Origin: Clostridia bacterium
GTDB taxonomy: Bacteria; Bacillota; Clostridia; Christensenellales; CAG-138
Length of the DNA: 5,752 nt
NCBI GenBank assembly: GCA_017435185.1
Contig: JAFSFN010000008.1
Span: 1 to 5,752, forward strand
Direction of reading: 5' to 3'
The notes under the pieces are model-generated. The model did no database searches. It was not told the origin of the DNA and was given only the letters and a program-made list of their open reading frames with translations. Shown piece by piece: positions 5,101 to 5,752 of this stretch. Positions within the stretch are counted from its first letter, which is position 1; the number at the start of each line of letters is the position of its first letter. The position numbers and the translations under genes are program-made.

Positions 5101-5752
5101 ATGGCAGATATGAAATATGTTCTTGTCACCGGCGGCGCAGGTTTTATCGGCAGCCACACTTGCGTAGAACTTATCGAAGCAGGTTATATGCCCGTTATCA
5201 TCGACAATCTTTCCAACAGTAAAATCGAGTCTCTTGCAAGGCTCAAAAAGATAACAGGCATCGACATTCCTTTCTATCAGGAAGATGTTCGCAACAGAGA
5301 AGCGCTTGACAAGATACTTGACGAGTATCCCATCGTGGCGGCTATCCACTTTGCGGGCTATAAGGCAGTTGGCGAATCCGTTGCTAAGCCCATCGAATAT
5401 TATCAAAACAATCTTGGCTGCACACTCACTCTTTGTGAAGCACTCACAGCTCATAATGTCAAGCGTGTAGTATTCAGCTCCTCCGCAACAGTATATCGTG
5501 AAGGCGACGAAGTACCGCTCAAGGAAGAATATGAGCTCGGCTGCACAAATCCCTATGGTTGGACGAAGTACATGAGCGAGCAGATGTTCCGTGACCTTTG
5601 CGTTGCAGACAAAGACTGGTCAGCAGTTTTGCTCCGCTACTTCAATCCCATCGGCGCTCATAAGAGCGGTCTCATCGGCGAAGAACCCAACGGTATTCCC
5701 AACAACCTCATGCCCTATGTCGCAAAGGTTGCAAACGGCGAACTCAAAGAAC
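5101..5752 (+). CDS. galE: UDP-glucose 4-epimerase, 5' part; 3' end outside the window
   Basis: An NAD-dependent short-chain dehydrogenase/reductase interconverting UDP-glucose and UDP-galactose, linking galactose use (Leloir pathway) with glycan precursor supply. The 217 residues seen are the first two thirds of a family of about 330-340. The Rossmann motif TGGAGFIGS is at 10-18, an NAD-ribose region IDNLSNS at 34-40, FAGYKAVGES at 84-93, the SSSATVY segment with the active-site serine at 126-132, the catalytic YxxxK as Tyr152 and Lys156, and the substrate-loop block RYFNPIGAH. The residue after ATVY is Arg, where E. coli GalE has Gly. Codon use differs from the genes around it: Ile is almost always ATC and Phe mostly TTC, whereas the neighbours use much ATA, suggesting high expression. 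It is transcribed divergently from the QueG-like gene from its own promoter. Confidence 0.96.
   Translation, partial: MADMKYVLVTGGAGFIGSHTCVELIEAGYMPVIIDNLSNSKIESLARLKKITGIDIPFYQEDVRNREALDKILDEYPIVAAIHFAGYKAVGESVAKPIEYYQNNLGCTLTLCEALTAHNVKRVVFSSSATVYREGDEVPLKEEYELGCTNPYGWTKYMSEQMFRDLCVADKDWSAVLLRYFNPIGAHKSGLIGEEPNGIPNNLMPYVAKVANGELKE

Noticed and set aside
5011..5454. An open frame on the minus strand extending the QueG-like protein by 148 residues at its N-terminus.
   Set aside because: It lies antisense to the well-supported 5' end of galE and its promoter, resembles no protein I know, and QueG-like proteins begin near the MYDFIKQ segment; the promoter placement supports the ATG at 5010.
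1..5752. Mobile elements, tRNA genes, CRISPR repeats, phage or defence genes.
   Set aside because: Nearly all bases are covered by housekeeping or metabolic genes, and I saw no transposase motifs, direct repeats, cloverleaf or repeat-spacer pattern.

Overview
The window reads as ordinary chromosomal DNA of a low-to-mid GC Gram-positive anaerobe, most likely a gut-type member of Clostridia. This rests on several things: the gene order release factor 1 / Sua5 / arginine-phosphatase-like protein / RpiB, which matches the Bacillus-Clostridium prfA-ywlC-ywlE-rpiB neighbourhood; the split two-subunit iron-sulfur serine dehydratase; strong AGGAGG-type ribosome binding sites; and good sigma-A style promoters. 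The species cannot be fixed from the sequence. The window is densely coding, with no gap over 100 bases, and I see no RNA genes, mobile elements, CRISPR or long repeats.

Layout: (1) Bases 1-2563, plus strand: a tightly packed operon with the 3' end of prfA, then sua5/ywlC (TTG start, 4-nt overlap), a ywlE-like phosphatase (2-nt gap) and rpiB (3-nt gap). It ends at a hairpin terminator at 2567-2590. (2) Bases 2593-4157, minus strand: sdaAB then sdaAA (ATGA overlap), encoding the two subunits of L-serine dehydratase. They converge on the same terminator and have their own extended -10 promoter inside the end of the next gene. (3) Bases 4192-5010, minus strand: a short QueG-like protein with two 4Fe-4S clusters. 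Its predicted transcript starts exactly at the ATG. (4) Bases 5011-5100: a divergent intergenic region holding two back-to-back promoters whose -35 boxes overlap, and a small palindrome. (5) Bases 5101-5752, plus strand: the 5' two thirds of galE, cut by the window edge.

Functionally, the first operon groups translation quality genes (termination by RF1, the first step of t6A tRNA modification) with a phosphatase and a pentose-phosphate enzyme; the grouping is conserved but the proteins are not one pathway. The sda pair forms one enzyme making pyruvate and ammonia from serine. The QueG-like protein and GalE are linked here only by shared promoter DNA. I found no convincing undescribed multi-gene system. 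The points most worth checking are the overlapping divergent promoters with a probable leaderless transcript, the divergent short QueG-like protein, and an extra cysteine in the SdaAA cluster-binding loop.
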